A DNA stretch of 64,000 nucleotides, taken from positions 682,001 to 746,000 of the forward strand of contig VTFK01000266.1 of assembly GCA_009617715.1 (NCBI GenBank). Direction: 5' to 3'. The notes below the pieces were generated by a model, which saw nothing but the letters and a program-made list of their open reading frames with translations, was not told the origin of the DNA and searched no databases. The DNA is from Plectrocnemia conspersa (Eukaryota; Arthropoda; Insecta; Trichoptera; Polycentropodidae). Numbering within the stretch: position 1 is the stretch's first letter; every line of letters begins with the position of its first letter. Below, piece by piece: positions 1 through 13,562 of this stretch. The translations under genes were made by a program, and so were the position numbers.

Positions 1-860
1 CGAAGTAAACACAACCAATAACCACTAAGTAGTGTGACACCAGACATAAACCAAATTCTGTAAAGAAGAGCTTTCAATAAATAAATGTAACTATGTAATA
101 CGTGATATTAAGAATATCTAGGAAAACTGAATACGTGGTTATTGATCGGAATTATATTTATATAATAATCAATAACATTACATTATTTAAACCAAGGAAT
201 TAGTCACCAAATGGTTATCTTTATCACCCTAAAAAAAATAATTGTATGCAAAAATTGAATTGAAATTTTTATATCATGGTTTCAAGATTTTAACAGAGCA
301 AAATGCATGTGCATTATATATTTTTATTTGGTTTCTAAAATGTGTGTATAGATATCATATATAATTTATCTGCACTATTGTATTAATTGTATTATAATAT
401 TATTATTAATTATTTTATAGCTCTTAATTGCGTTCACACAGCGGGAGAAAATAGTGTTTTTTTTTAATTTGATTTAATTATTTACTTAAATCATTTAAAT
501 TTATGTATTTAATTGAATAATGTACTAGCAGCGAAACAAAACTTAGCATTTTATTAAAAACATAATCAACGACAAATACCATAATTTTATCAATTACCAT
601 CACAAGTGTTTTTTCTTAATATATACAATTTTCCGTAAGCGGAAATTCCAAAGTTAACATACATTCAATAGTGCTAATTTTTCAATACTGATATTTACAC
701 GTTAAATTTGAAGGTTACAACCAAATTTATATTGATTCAGAGCTTAAAAAAACACCTCTTTTGAAACATTGTATAATGTATTAAACAATATAGAGATACG
801 CCTATTTCTTATCAACATTTCGAAACAGTACAAATAGATTATGAAGCAAGTAAAAGACAA

Positions 861-901
861 ATTGTTTTATAATAATAACCGTGATATTATTATAAAACAA
901 T
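861..901. repeat. 16-bp perfect inverted repeat (hairpin)
   Basis: The arms at 861-876 and 886-901 are exact reverse complements (ATTGTTTTATAATAAT and its complement) around a 9-nt loop. It is AT-rich and could be a short foldback or cruciform. No mobile-element ends were recognised around it. Confidence 0.8.
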
Positions 902-1277
902 GTGAAGCAGTCGACAGATGCTTTGATTCTCCACCACAACAAATCGAACATGATTGTTCTAGTTGTTCTTCAATATCAATGTTATTTTTTCATTACGATT
1001 GTTATTGTAGATGAACTGGAAAACTGCAGAAACTGAGATGGCGTGATGTACGCTTGCAGAAATGCGAATTATGCGGCAACAATCGATTGTTTGCTAACAA
1101 AGGGAACTTTGATGGGTATAATGTTTCAAGGCTCACTGACTGACTATCAGGGCCATGATCGTATTTTAGGAACCTTTATTAATTAGCTATGGCATGACCT
1201 GTAAAATGATTCATTATCGATTCATTAACTATTAAATATATATGTATAATATAATATATACTATATAAAATACGCGA

Positions 1278-1309
1278 GCATTCTAGGTTGCTATAGCAAC
1301 CTAGAATGC
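1278..1309. repeat. 32-bp perfect palindrome, no spacer
   Basis: Positions 1278-1309 read identically on both strands over 32 bases with no spacer. The arm is GCATTCTAGGTTGCTA. It is less AT-rich than its surroundings. Function is unknown; it could be a small foldback element or a dimeric protein-binding site. Confidence 0.85.
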
Positions 1310-2384
1310 AACATATTAAGTTTGAAATATGTTGTTAAATATTATAAAAAACTTGAATAATTCCATAATGTGTGGAGCTGGAATTTAATCAGCTATGTAT
1401 AATATAATATTTTAAATAGGCTGCTTTTATTTTAAATAATATGCTCCATGTTTGAAAATATACTATAGTTTTTGATTTATATAATATGACATATTTTAAA
1501 TGAAATTGTTAATATAATTAATAAATAGGCTTTTAACTATTATATACTAGAAAAAAATCTAATTTGAGTCATGAGAATAAGTGATATTAAGAATGTGAAT
1601 TTATCCTATGGATATGGCTTAGAATAATAATAATTTGATTCTTTTAATGATCAATAATATAAATTTGGACTAAAAGGGACGATAATAAGTATGTAAGATA
1701 CTTGGCAATAACTTATAACAATATATCAGAACCTTTCACGTTTGAAATTAAAATATATTAAATCATTTGATGAAATAAATGATTAAAAGTTATATTATAA
1801 CTGCTTTAATATATGTACCTTTCATCTAATTAAAACTAGTACTTCCTGTGTTGGAAAGAATCAATAAAAAATTATCTTCAATCTCTAATAAAAAAGTTTT
1901 AGGACGCCTTTCTAATAAATAAAAGTAATTATAATTTTGATTCACGTTTACTATTTGAATTTTGCTTATATTTTTTCTCAAAATGTTTAATAAATATTTT
2001 ACTGTATGTTTTTATTTTAAACTATAATTACAGAAATGAATAGAAATGTAACAACAATAAAATAAATATTTTAATAACAAAATTAATTCAATTTCTGAAT
2101 GTTTTTCATATTGAAAATAATTCAGAAACGAAAAAATGCAATTTTATTTAAAATATTAATTATCATTCAGTTTAATACAGTTTTTGTATTATCTATTTTT
2201 TAATTTTATATTCTATTTAAAACGATATTATTTTTTAATTAATAATGTTTTAGAAGATAATGGAATAAATAAAGAATTATTTTATAGAATAATTCGGACG
2301 AATTCATCCGAAGATGGCTGGTGTGATCTAGCCGAAATATCACACACACACACATTCAAACATTAAAACCAATAAAAAAAAAGT

Positions 2385-2600
2385 GCGAATTAAAAATCCT
2401 GACCTGCGCGATGTAAAAATAGTGTACTCTATAAAAATAAAGTAAAAACTCCTGAGGATGCTGGGACAATCTCCGGCGAAATATAAAGAGACTCATACAA
2501 AAAGGTGAACACGAACAAAAAACGTAAATACAATTTTTTTTTAAATATAATATCGCGTAAAATATAAACAATTTAATAATATAATAACTTTACTGGACTG
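2385..2600. repeat. Duplicated segment A, copy 1
   Basis: About 215 bp that recurs nearly identically at 3009-3222. It starts at TGCGAATTAAAAATCCTGAC and ends in a GGACTGGATAT motif that runs straight into a TA microsatellite. The two copies differ by a few substitutions and small indels, so the duplication is recent. No coding potential is evident. Confidence 0.9.
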
Positions 2601-2605
2601 GATAT

Positions 2606-2769
<164 letters not shown>

Positions 2770-2904
2770 TTTCATGAGAATAATAATTTTTAAAATTTCG
2801 GAATTCATCATGATTTATGCTTACTTATATTCTATATTTCGGCCATGATCACGAATTGTTTGCAGCTGAGTTGAGTTACACCAAACAATTCATTCTAAAC
2901 ATAT

Positions 2905-2908
<4 letters not shown>

Positions 2909-2999
<91 letters not shown>
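2909..2999. repeat. (TA)n microsatellite 2
   Basis: About 90 bp of uninterrupted TA. It is preceded by a short segment (AATTGTTTGCAGCTGAGTTG) that recurs before tract 4, and followed by duplicated segment A copy 2. Confidence 0.98.
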
Positions 3000-3002
<3 letters not shown>

Positions 3003-3008
3003 GTTGAA

Positions 3009-3360
<352 letters not shown>

Positions 3361-3391
3361 CACGAATTGTTTGCAGCTGAGTTGAGTTGCA

Positions 3392-3396
<5 letters not shown>

Positions 3397-3439
<43 letters not shown>

Positions 3440-3462
3440 TTTATATATATATATATATATAT
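3397..3462. repeat. (TA)n microsatellite 4, interrupted
   Basis: TA tract of about 65 bp broken by a short TTTATATTTT stretch. It follows TTGAGTTGCAAACAA, a motif repeated near 3552-3567, and precedes the GTGGTTGAA motif that also follows tract 2. Confidence 0.95.
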
Positions 3463-3609
3463 GTGGTTGAACGTTTTTGTATTTTTTATATTTCGGCCGT
3501 GACTTTTTTTCCGTGTGGAATCATGATTTCGGAATTGCCATTTGCAACTGAATTGAGTTGCAAACAATACACTTGGGATTCATCGCATAAATTGCGATGA
3601 ATTTAATTT

Positions 3610-3611
<2 letters not shown>

Positions 3612-3688
<77 letters not shown>
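3612..3688. repeat. (TA)n microsatellite 5
   Basis: About 75 bp of TA ending in ATCCAGTCCAGTAAAG. That motif is the reverse complement of the sequence that opens tract 1 (CTTTACTGGACTGGAT at about 2587), so tracts 1 and 5 are flanked by inverted copies of one motif. Confidence 0.97.
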
Positions 3689-3690
<2 letters not shown>

Positions 3691-3885
3691 AGTCCAGTAA
3701 AGTTATATGTATGCCTAAATATTTATATACATACGTAAACATCAAAATAGCATTTTGCATACAAGAATATAATAGTTTATGGCATTTTATCCAGTCCAGT
3801 AAAGTTATATGTAAATATTTATATACATACGTAAACATCAAATATAGCATTTTGCATACAAGAATATAATAGTTTATGGCATTTT
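3689..3885. repeat. Direct tandem duplication of a ~100-bp unit
   Basis: Two head-to-tail units, 3689-3790 and 3791-3885. Each begins CCAGTCCAGTAAAGTTATAT and ends with TTTATGGCATTTT. The second lacks a few bases near its start (TGCC) and is otherwise almost identical. Confidence 0.92.
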
Positions 3886-3889
3886 GTTA

Positions 3890-6140
3890 TGTATAATGTT
3901 TTCAAAAAAAATATAAATTTAATGACCAATAATATACAACGGTTATTTTGTATTTAACTGAAAAATAAATACAAGATACATAATACATACGACATGTTTA
4001 AACGTCATATCTATTCAATATCAACAATCCAAAGTCTTAAATGAACATTTAAAATGTAAATTTATACATAAAATCTGATTAAGGAACAAAAATGATACAT
4101 AAACAAAATAATAAATTCGTGATTATTATCTCGTATTTATATCTAATATTCTACCATCCAATTTCAATATAAACTAATACTGCTCATGTATTCGATTTCA
4201 ATAAGAACTTTTGATAAGATCTTACAAAAAACGCTATTAAACATAATATAGATTTGTTGAAACATGTTGTTCAAAATAAATTGGTCATACTATAATGTAC
4301 AATGAAAAATAACATCCTGTAAAAATGATTATTGTGTATGTATTTTTAAATTATAAAAACGATCACTGTCTTATTTATTTTTACATCAACTCATTTACGA
4401 TGAGCACTGACAATACTTGTTTTGTCAAAATATTTTCATTATTGTATAGTGACTAATGAGGCGTTTAAAATTTTTCTTTCGATAATTATAACCATGTTTG
4501 CATCTCAGTTAACGACCGCAATAATTACGAAACAATTTATGTAGCACGTTTTCACGTGTCATCTAAAAGCGAATAATTAAGAAAATGCATCGCGCGATTA
4601 CCGATTGTTTCCACGGAGATATTGCCTATTTTTCACTCGTAAAATGAATACATCTTCGCTTTATTATCGTAATGTTCTAACGAACTAACTTTACGACATT
4701 GTCAGACTTTCACGACAGTATGTTAGTTTTTCCTTTGAAACCCATTTTAGTTATTTTCACAATCGTTAATGAACGTCAGTCATTATATATTTTATTACAC
4801 GTGTGAATAATTAACAATAAACACGTCCTATTTATTTTTATCAATGCAGAATGTTATCTGATTTTTATTTTATGTGATTCGATATCTGAAATTTGATTTC
4901 AGTGATTTTATCACAGTTTTAGTGAGATTAAAATATTTTATACATATTTTATGTTGTTCGCATGACAAACGTATATTATAAACATGCTTTTCAGTCAGTA
5001 GTATTGTTAAAAAAGCATGACTATAAAATAATAGCTAATGTTAATTAATAAGCATATTCTGTTTGCATGTATGCTTTATTAATAATAATAATAAAAATCA
5101 CGATAGGTTAAAAATAAACATATAATGTCTATAGAGAAAAACTGCTTAAATTTGCAGTTTTAATTTATTAATTTTATTAGGAAATTGGTATTTTATTTGT
5201 AAAGCAGCAATTGAAAAAAGCTGATTAATGGTAAAAATCAATTTATAAGGCTTATATAAAATAGCTATTTATATTAAATTTATTAATTTTATTATTAAAT
5301 TGCTATTATTTGTTATTTATATCAAACTTTACAGTATGCCACTTTAAGAATTAAATAAGTTACCTATTAAAATAAATAAATTAAATCTGTGCATATATAA
5401 TCAGTGATTTTTTCATTTTTATTTTCTTATTAAATCAATACCAGCTACATAAAATAAATAAATACAAATCCATTGTTACTTCTCAAATCAAATAACAATT
5501 ACATAATAAAATAAATAAAGTGAAACTAAACGTTTCATTAGGTTTTAATAACCAAATATCAAATAAATCTAATTATTGTAAATAGCTTTGATTATATTTC
5601 ATATTCGTTTTCATTGTTCTTTCATACAACAGTTATTCACACGTCAAAATGCAAATTTGTGTGAAGGAAAAGGTATGTATATGCGAATACACCTTCTCTT
5701 TCACTCATAAGTGAATTTGGTTATTAGAGATACTTTCGCACATCGGAAGTTCGCTCTTGACTATAAGTAAAGTTACTCGAATATATGTTCATATGAATCA
5801 AATTGAAGAGAAAACGCGTAAATTCACATTCCATGTGTATTTTATTACTATTTAATCACAAGATTAAATATTTATCAAATCGTTAAATATACACGTACTA
5901 AGCGTTTATATAAAAAATTATAATCTCTTCCTAATTTTGATTAAAATATGCATATTTGTTCAATTTTATTCATTTGCGTATCCTCGAAAATTTCAATGTC
6001 TACTTTCTATATATTCGATGAATATTGCCTGAAACACTAGCGATGATAACTTTCACCATAAATTCTACATACATAAAAAGTAAACCATATCGTTTAAACG
6101 CTATACAGGTAACGCAAAAAAACAATAACATTATAATATA
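3890..6140. other. AT-rich stretch without a recognisable gene
   Basis: No supportable coding region. Near 5650-5720 a weak imperfect inverted repeat brackets a GTATGTATATGCG loop. The stretch would fall inside or downstream of the candidate minus-strand gene that begins at 6227, but I could not identify further exons. Confidence 0.5.
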
Positions 6141-6145
6141 AATAC

Positions 6146-6227
6146 CTTGTTTATCCTTCGATATAATAGTCTCCGTGCTGGGTGTAATTTTTTCACTTTT
6201 ACGTTTGAACCCTTCCCCGTGCCCCAT
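6146..6227 (-). CDS. Candidate first coding exon of an unidentified gene
   Basis: This minus-strand exon would encode 27 residues starting MGHGEGFKRKSEK, rich in charged residues. It is followed at once by a good donor, CAAG|GTATTTATA, leaving phase 1. The start is favoured because a core promoter with textbook spacing lies upstream: TATAAAT at 6392-6386 and a CAGTT initiator near 6364-6360, giving a 5' leader of about 135 nt. I do not recognise the protein, and no downstream exons in 1-6145 could be assigned. The basic, hydrophilic start gives no sign of a signal peptide and would fit a nuclear or cytosolic protein, but that is inference. A chance match is possible in such AT-rich DNA. Confidence 0.33.
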
Positions 6228-6359
6228 AATGTTTTTTTATAGTTTAATATTTGTAAAAAATAAACGTATTGTTGCAAACGTGCAAAAGTTAATTTTTTTA
6301 TGTCAGAATCTATTCATTTCTATCGATATTCGTACCGGTACGACTATTGACTATTGAAT

Positions 6360-6392
6360 AACTGCTGCTGTATGATCACTCTCAGATTTATA
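6360..6392 (-). promoter_or_regulatory. Candidate TATA + initiator promoter
   Basis: On the minus strand TATAAAT (6392-6386) lies 29 bases upstream of the A of CAGTT (A at 6363). This is the normal TATA-to-start distance, and CAGTT matches the core of the arthropod initiator. The G+C-richer 6440-6690 region just upstream would be the proximal promoter of the candidate exon at 6146-6227. Confidence 0.4.
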
Positions 6393-6699
6393 AGGTCTCA
6401 TCTGATTATCTCAGATAATGGAACATCACGTGTATCTGACATTTAGGTGTACAAAGTGCGATGTGGTCGACGCGTGCTCACCGGTCGGTAAACCAAGAGC
6501 GACTGACTTGCGTTAAGTCTTGGTGTAAACAAACCACCGACTTGAATTAGAGTACTTTTCTTTTTAGGAACAGCTGGAAGGTTGTCGAATTTTCCAAGGG
6601 AATGACCCTATAGATATACGATCGCCAAAATCGAGCTTTGAATACGAATAAGGCTCAACGACCGCAACGGTTAAGTTTAAACCTTTTTTTATAATGTAT

Positions 6700-8670
6700 T
6701 GGACTTGCTCAACAAATTGACAGCTGACAGTGTGTCTTCAAGAAAACAACCTTAATAAAGTCGATTGTTTAATAAGATAAGACTCAGCAGGTGAATTTGC
6801 AAATCGTTTTTTTTTCTATTAAAAATATAATATATATTCGACTCGTGCTGTTTGATTAGATGGATAATTATTGTAATTTTTAAAATAAATGTTTGTAAAA
6901 TGTTGACGCATGTTTTTCGTAGTTGAGTCGCTATTTTTCTTCTTTAAATAACGTCAACGAACAAGGCCTACATAATGAGCTTTTCATGCTTAAAACTAAA
7001 TTTGTAGTGATGCAAAAAATACTGCTATTAAAATACTTTTTGTGATGATTATATTATAAGTACTGAATCGTTCGTCAAAAGCGAGGTTGAGATGTCAGCA
7101 AAATAAATTATAGAATAAATTGTCTCCAACATAATTGTGTTTTTTTTTTTAATAATGAAGGTGATATGTAAGTGTATAAATAAATTATTTAAACAATTTA
7201 TTTATACACTTTGGTATATCTATTTTACTTTAAACTTCCATTTTAAAAATAGGATAGTTATTTTTTATCAACTACAATTGGCTACCCCTGCAATATAAAA
7301 ACCTATAAATGTCTAAATGGTTATAAATGTAAAGTTCCCCAGAATAAATTTAATAGCTAAGCGGTTTTAGTCCGCGTCGTTCCATTGTTACTAACATCTA
7401 GAGCTTCTCGAAGGCGGTAGCAAAATCCATCGATACTAAAATTCAGATCTAATTCGCGTAATCTATACCGATTTTTAAAAAGCATTTGATAGAATTCTAG
7501 AATGAATTCATTTCAGTTATTCGACAATTATGAGTATTTACTCTATCTAATTTTGATCCATCTGCTCTGCTTCTTTTTTTATTAATAAAATAGATTTAGC
7601 CATTGAGAATTCATATTATTTATTATATGTATGCTATGATTTGAAATTGTTTGTATAAATGTGGATTAAATGTCTTTACAAAAGGAGCTAGAGTCATTGC
7701 GGAGGTAGTCGATAGACAACCGGCAATATTTTTGAAATTTTCTTCTGAGGCAGTTTGGCAATCGCCAAAGTAGGTAGAAATCCTAGAAAACCAAAGTAAT
7801 TAAAATAATTCAATGATTTTTTTTAGATATATTGGGATCATATTTTTTTTGGCATCCTAGTGTTTTTTTTTTTTGTTATTAGGGTTAAGATATAATTTAT
7901 TTTATTTGCAACAACAACTTTCAAATTTCAGCCTTTGGTAGCCAGCCTTTGTTCAGTAGTTGCATAAAGGTAGGAACACTGTTCCGGTACATTTTTCCAC
8001 GACTGGAACGCGTTCCTGTACAATTCGTTAGAAGATCTATTAGAATTTTTTGAGTTGAAATAATTGGTCACCGGCAGAACATTTTTAAACACGGCATTTA
8101 AGTGTACCACCAGAAAGGAATTTTAAAAATAAAAGACTAGCGATATGACGCTGAAATTTCCTAGCCAGCACAATTAATACTTTAAAAACAGCATTTATTG
8201 AGGCCTGGTATTGTTTTGATAACGATATTGAGATAAACAATAAAAAACATAAAAAATGTTTTTAGAAAAGATAGCGAAACCATTGCCTGTTTAACGCAAA
8301 TATTCCGACACAATGTACCTGCTATGCTAGCGCTTAAAATTTTAATACTACACAATTCTCACATAATTGTTCTAGAAGAAACCAGACGGAATTCCTGTTG
8401 ATATATTTACATTTCTCCCACAATACATATAAGCCAGAACGCTACCGTATGTATGTATGTATGTACATTTTCACATATCACTCAGTATTCATACAAGAGA
8501 TCAGACTTAAACTCGTTACTATTAGAGCTCACCCCAAATCGAAACTGATGAACCAATTCAAGTCAGGAGAAAAACGGCCTTTTTACTTTGACTTTCGACG
8601 TTTACCTTGTGAGTCGCCAAGAATAAACCACGACACTAACAATTCATCACATATATATTGTAAATATAAG
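6700..8670. other. Stretch without a supportable gene
   Basis: AT-rich with scattered stops. It includes a perfect 17-bp hairpin at 7170-7211 (listed separately). Around 7960-8035, CAGTAGTTGCATAAAGGTAG followed by a GGAACGCGTTCC palindrome looks like an old transposon end, but no partner end was found. Confidence 0.5.
7170..7211. repeat. 17-bp perfect inverted repeat
   Basis: Arms at 7170-7186 and 7195-7211 (AAGTGTATAAATAAATT and its exact complement) are separated by an 8-nt loop. AT-rich foldback of unknown role. Confidence 0.8.
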
Positions 8671-8673
8671 TTC

Positions 8674-8856
8674 AGTAGACCCCCCAATAACGTGACGTGC
8701 TATTTGGGTGCCCGTTACTTTATGTGTGAGCGAGCCAAATAGATGATATCTCACCACACGCGCCTGATTCGTACGTACGTATTGCAAAAAAGGTATGTTC
8801 CCCAACTACACGCACCCAAATAGCACGTTCCCAATTTACTGTGCTACTGGGGGTGT
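8674..8856. mobile_element. Small TIR element (MITE-like), degenerate
   Basis: Imperfect terminal inverted repeats face each other. The left arm has CAGTAGACCCCCC then ACGTGCTATTTGGGTG; the right arm has CACCCAAATAGCACGT then a copy of the CAGTAG terminus. The inner 16 bases match perfectly. The interior (about 8749-8774) contains CTCACCACACGCGCCTGATT, which resembles the right end of the foldback MITE at 29042-29215, so one small element may sit inside another. There is no coding sequence. Boundaries are approximate and no target-site duplication was confirmed. Confidence 0.55.
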
Positions 8857-8859
8857 AAT

Positions 8860-11800
8860 GTAAATATTAATTGCATAAATTTTGTGGAGGCTCCAACAAT
8901 ATCCCTCTAAAAGTTTAAACAACACGAGTGAAATTGAGAAATAGGAATAGATTCAACACCAAAAAAATACGCATAAGAACGATATTGTTATTTATTAACC
9001 ACATTGGAAATACTAGAAGCGAAGCTAAACAGCACCATGATTGTTTGTACATTGATCTTTTCTCCAAGCTCCATGGTGGACCAATATAAATAATGTGTTA
9101 CACAATAACACGATCCCTTCCCATATTTTTTTAATTTTAACTTTATCGTACAATAAATATAATTGTATATAAGAAACATAGTTTGAAGAACAAGCCAACA
9201 GAAATTTTGAATCTATTTAAATTCATCGTCAATGCATATCTGTCAATTCAGCAAGTGTAAGAAAGGACTAGAACGTTTGGAAACGGGGTGATTTCTATAG
9301 TATAATTCAAGTACATATATTTCCTAATATATCCGTATCATTAAATTTATAAGTGACGCTGGAGACTATCGACTGTCACTCGCGACAACCCAAGTAGGAA
9401 GTCCGATCGACTAGATAAGGATTGTATTTAATAGTGGTCTTTGAGTTTTGTAAAACATCAAATAGTAAATGAATAATACTTGGATCAGCACATCGTTACA
9501 GTGTCTGCAAGGTAGATACTTCCTTATTAATCTTTGCAAATGAGGGATTATTGCATGAAATGTACTTTTATAAAGCTTTGTGGTGGAATATTATGGCTTT
9601 CTAAAAAGAATGGTACTAAAGATGAAGCCTGAATTTACTACTGCAAAACCGTAAACTAATGAGTCCGTACACAATAATCTGCGAAATATAAAATTTATCT
9701 TTACTCTCTTTTAAGATGCACAACGAGTAAATTTAGAGCACTACATATTTATAAGGATATATATATACCAGTTCTTCTGAGCACAAGTATTTTAATCTGT
9801 GCTGAAAATCTTATAGATTATATAGAAAAAGGTTATTTTTTAGTATGTTTTCGTCAGACCAGTTAAATATAAGCAAACATAAAATAGTATGTATTAAATA
9901 TAAATTACATTGTTCTAAGAATCACGATTCTAATAAAATTTGAACAATACAATGACACTTGTCGTAAAATAATTAATATATTTTTTTTCCAACTAAAGTT
10001 TAATACAGGACTGATACACTTATGTGTTTTTTTTTTGCAATAAAATGTTATGTTGGTTCATTAAATACAATTATTATATACCTTGAGCGTTTTAATTTTA
10101 TGTTTAGTTTTGATTTAATACCTGAATTATCGAATACATTAAATGCTTAAAAATATCACAATAATGTGGTGAACGTAGACGTACTACGTGTCATCATTTA
10201 TAATTATTGTTAATTATTTTCTTGCGTCAATATTAATGACACAATCTTGACATGAGTTAAATCACCACAAATACACGATCGTGCTGACACTATGCCACGT
10301 GGTAGATACTATATAGTAATTGCTATAGTATCTATGTTTTTAAAGAAAGATACGCGAAACGTTAATTGAAAAGATAATAAATTTTAACAATACAAAAAAA
10401 AAAAATTGTTTGCTCACTTATTGCCTTTTAATATACTGTAGAAATAGAAAACAGTGGGTATAGTCATTGTAATTATAGGTAAAGTACGGGTTTAATACGT
10501 AAACGACAAACTGAATCTTTTATATGGTATAAATGATTGATTTAGGACAAAGGGAATAGTCACACAATTAAATAAACAATATCTACTTGATCAGTAGATG
10601 GTGTTTATGTTGTGAAAGTATGTTTAAGGTTTCATAAAGACTATAACAACTAATTAATTAATATAAAGGTTTTTAATAATAAATAATTGAAGGCAAAGTT
10701 TCAACCCATATGGTTTTATTTTAATAACAAAAAGAGCTGCAGTGTAGTAATTGATACATTGCAAGAATTTTTTGATTTTAAGTCAAGACTTTTTAATGAA
10801 AATTTCACGATAAACGCATATTAATAAATTTATTTTTGATCTAAAATGGCGAATATAATATAGAAACGCGTCTATATTAAAATGATATTCATCATCGAGT
10901 GTTTCTCAAACATTGAATATGCAGTTTTATATTTTTGAATTTATATTCCATAAAAAAATTTTTGAGTCAAAATAAAATCTGGTATCATTAAAAATACGAT
11001 ATCAAAAATCGGTTTTCATCTACATCAAATAAAAATCACCGATTAACATTAACAATAAGAGTTCAATGCTGAAAACTATACAATCGATGTTTATCAGATC
11101 TAAATGTATGTATATTGATACAGATGTTCTTAAATAATGAATCAATCAGCGATCTAAAATTTGTATACATTTGTTCGTTTCCAAAAATCAATTCACTGCA
11201 ATTCCTATGAGTGATACTTTAATGGTTTTGTCGTGTATTTTTATCGATCCATCAATCGTCGCTCAAGTGATACACAAGCTCTTAACAATCGGCAAAATCT
11301 AAAGATCATATTTTGAGATGTCGATACAAGATCAATAATTTGCACGAGTGATTTTGCGTTTCCGCGTATTTCGAATACGCCCTTCTAGCGTAACGGAGCA
11401 TGGCAGATTTTTATGTAATATCAAGGTTTTATTTAGATTTATTTTATACTTGTTCTCCAAACTTTCCGATTTTATGAATGCTTATTTTTTTCACAGTCTG
11501 CTTGAACTAAATGAATTAAATATAATCATATTTTTCCTCCTTCTTCCCTCATTTATATGGATCGTGACCCAAAATCACCGCTTGGCTGGATTTATTTGTA
11601 TGTTGTATAATTATATTTTGACTGAATTTTAAATATGTAAATATATAACCAAGTTCATTCATTCATAAGTGTATTAAAATGTATAATTTTAAATAAATTA
11701 TAAACCTCACCAAAAATATGCATTTAATATTCTTATCAATAAGCAACACTTTATGTATGCAATTGAAAGAAAAATCTATTATAATTAAGTGTGTATGAAC

Positions 11801-12950
11801 TCAAAAAATGATTAGATATTTTTAAAATAAAATCAATTTACATTAAGATACTAATAAATTATTAAAAAATATATAAATAAAATATAACCGTGTATATTAC
11901 AACCAATAAAATAATCATTCTAATGTCAATGTCACTGTAATTGTCGTGACTACGTAAGAAAAATACTATGATTGAAATACGTACATAATAAAACGTTTTA
12001 TATTATTGGAAATAACTAGAAAAAGATTGACGTGAATTCAATCAATCTGAAATATACCTAATTATTTGCGTTATCTATGATTGATTGTTTAGTTACGTGC
12101 GTTATCAAAAATCCGACGTGGCCAATAAAAATGTAGAATTTATTTCATATTAATTTTTAAATTGCTTATTTGTAAAATAATTTAAATTTGCTGATCTGTA
12201 GATTGCTAATATATTTAATTAATCAGACCATTATATTATTTTTTATTGCAATTCTGTAAACACTATTATTATTCATTAGAGACGTGAATAATCAAAAAAC
12301 ACTAATGTATAAATTTGAATAAAAAATAAAAACAATGACGTCAGAAAAATAGAAACTAGTTTTACTGCCAACAATTTTAACATAATAACTTTATTTAAAA
12401 TATCTGTTTCAAAAAAAAAGTATATTATAAAATCAGACACGAGTCAAATATAAACTTTAAAACACGTTAAAAGATCAAATACTGCTCTATTTTTCAATTA
12501 ACTATATAAATTATGCCCAACAGTTGACAATTTTGGCGTGAAACACAAAGTTGTAGTAGTAGCTTGGAATGGGCGCCGCACTTGAACATGCATTGCGTAT
12601 TGAAGTAGTGAACCACATTTAATTGAAATTCATGAACGAATTTATTTGTATTATAAATGATTATTATATGTACAAATATTTATGTAATTACTTGTTGATA
12701 TATACGTGATACGCTCTTCTGCATATAATTTAATTCAATCATATCCAAAGATCATGCGCTTATATACGCTAGTCGAAATAGAGAAGGCACTATTTCTCTG
12801 CGTAACAAATGCATTTGTCGTTTCAAGTTAAGACCGTTATGTTTGGACTAACATAAATAGTAGTTTCCTTCACTATCTTTCTACCGATAATTAGGATTAG
12901 ATGACATGTCCCTATTTAAACGCTACTTTCTTGGTTTATTTTTTATTATT
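8860..12950. other. Long stretch without a recognisable gene
   Basis: AT-rich DNA with no supportable exon. A short motif at about 9379-9412 (ACTCGCGACAACCCAAGTAG) has a relative at about 37126-37160, suggesting remnants of one dispersed repeat. An 11-bp hairpin (TAGATACTATA arms) lies near 10304-10335. A 94-codon open frame at 11348-11632 is AT-rich and resembles nothing I know. Confidence 0.5.
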
Positions 12951-13207
12951 AAATCTTCCGTTGTAACTTAACAGGCGTGACCCAAATGCGTTACAATGGA
13001 GTAAATCTGTATCAACTGAGTGAATCAATCGGACATAATGAATACCTACAAGTAAGTATCAAGTACCACCAGACTGAAAGTAAGGGAATCGGTTACATCT
13101 ACATATATTATTAATTATAAATTATTATGCTATACAATTTATAATCAATAGATACAGCTGGGGTCGGTTTTTTAATAAAAGCACATTTTTATAAATAAAA
13201 ATTCGCG

Positions 13208-13281
13208 TACCGCTGCCGGGGCTCGAACCCGCAACTTCAAAGTTACTAGTTTGAAACGTTACGGACTACGCTATTTCATCC
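13208..13281 (-). repeat. tRNA-like SINE module, copy 1
   Basis: On the minus strand this carries both Pol III internal promoter boxes in the right order: an A-box-like TAGCGTAGTCCG and a B box GGTTCGAGCCC. Between them is an anticodon-arm-like hairpin whose loop contains CTAGTAA, which would correspond to a Thr(AGT) tRNA ancestor. The acceptor ends do not pair and the loop has an extra base, so it is tRNA-derived rather than a working tRNA. Confidence 0.75.
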
Positions 13282-13562
13282 TTATTATTTTTATTTTATT
13301 TTTTATTAAATCTTCCGTTGTAACTTAACAGTAAACCCAATGCGTTACAACAGAGTAAATCTGTATCAACTGAGTGAATCAATCCGACATAATGAATACC
13401 TACAAGTAAGTATCAAGTACCACCAGACTCTAAGTCAGGGAATCGGTGACATCTACATATATTATTAATTATAAATTATTATGCTATACTATTTATAATC
13501 AATAGATACAGCTTAGGCCGGTTTTTTTAATAAAAGCACATTTTTATAAATAAAAAATCGAG

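Larger units (their letters stand above)
1..2183. other. AT-rich non-coding stretch with small palindromes
   Basis: I see no supportable gene here. The sequence is very A+T-rich with dense stops in all frames. It contains two clean inverted repeats, listed separately at 861-901 and 1278-1309. A slightly G+C-richer patch near 1010-1190 is open for about 52 codons on the minus strand, but I recognise no domain and do not call it. Confidence 0.6.

Noticed and set aside
1010..1190. 52-codon minus-strand open segment as an exon of the gene starting at 6227
   Set aside because: The available acceptor gives the wrong phase for the 6146 donor, and the peptide has no recognisable domain.
8398..8742. 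114-codon plus-strand frame as a gene
   Set aside because: It runs into the TIR element at 8674 and across an ATGTATGT simple repeat, with no recognisable domain.
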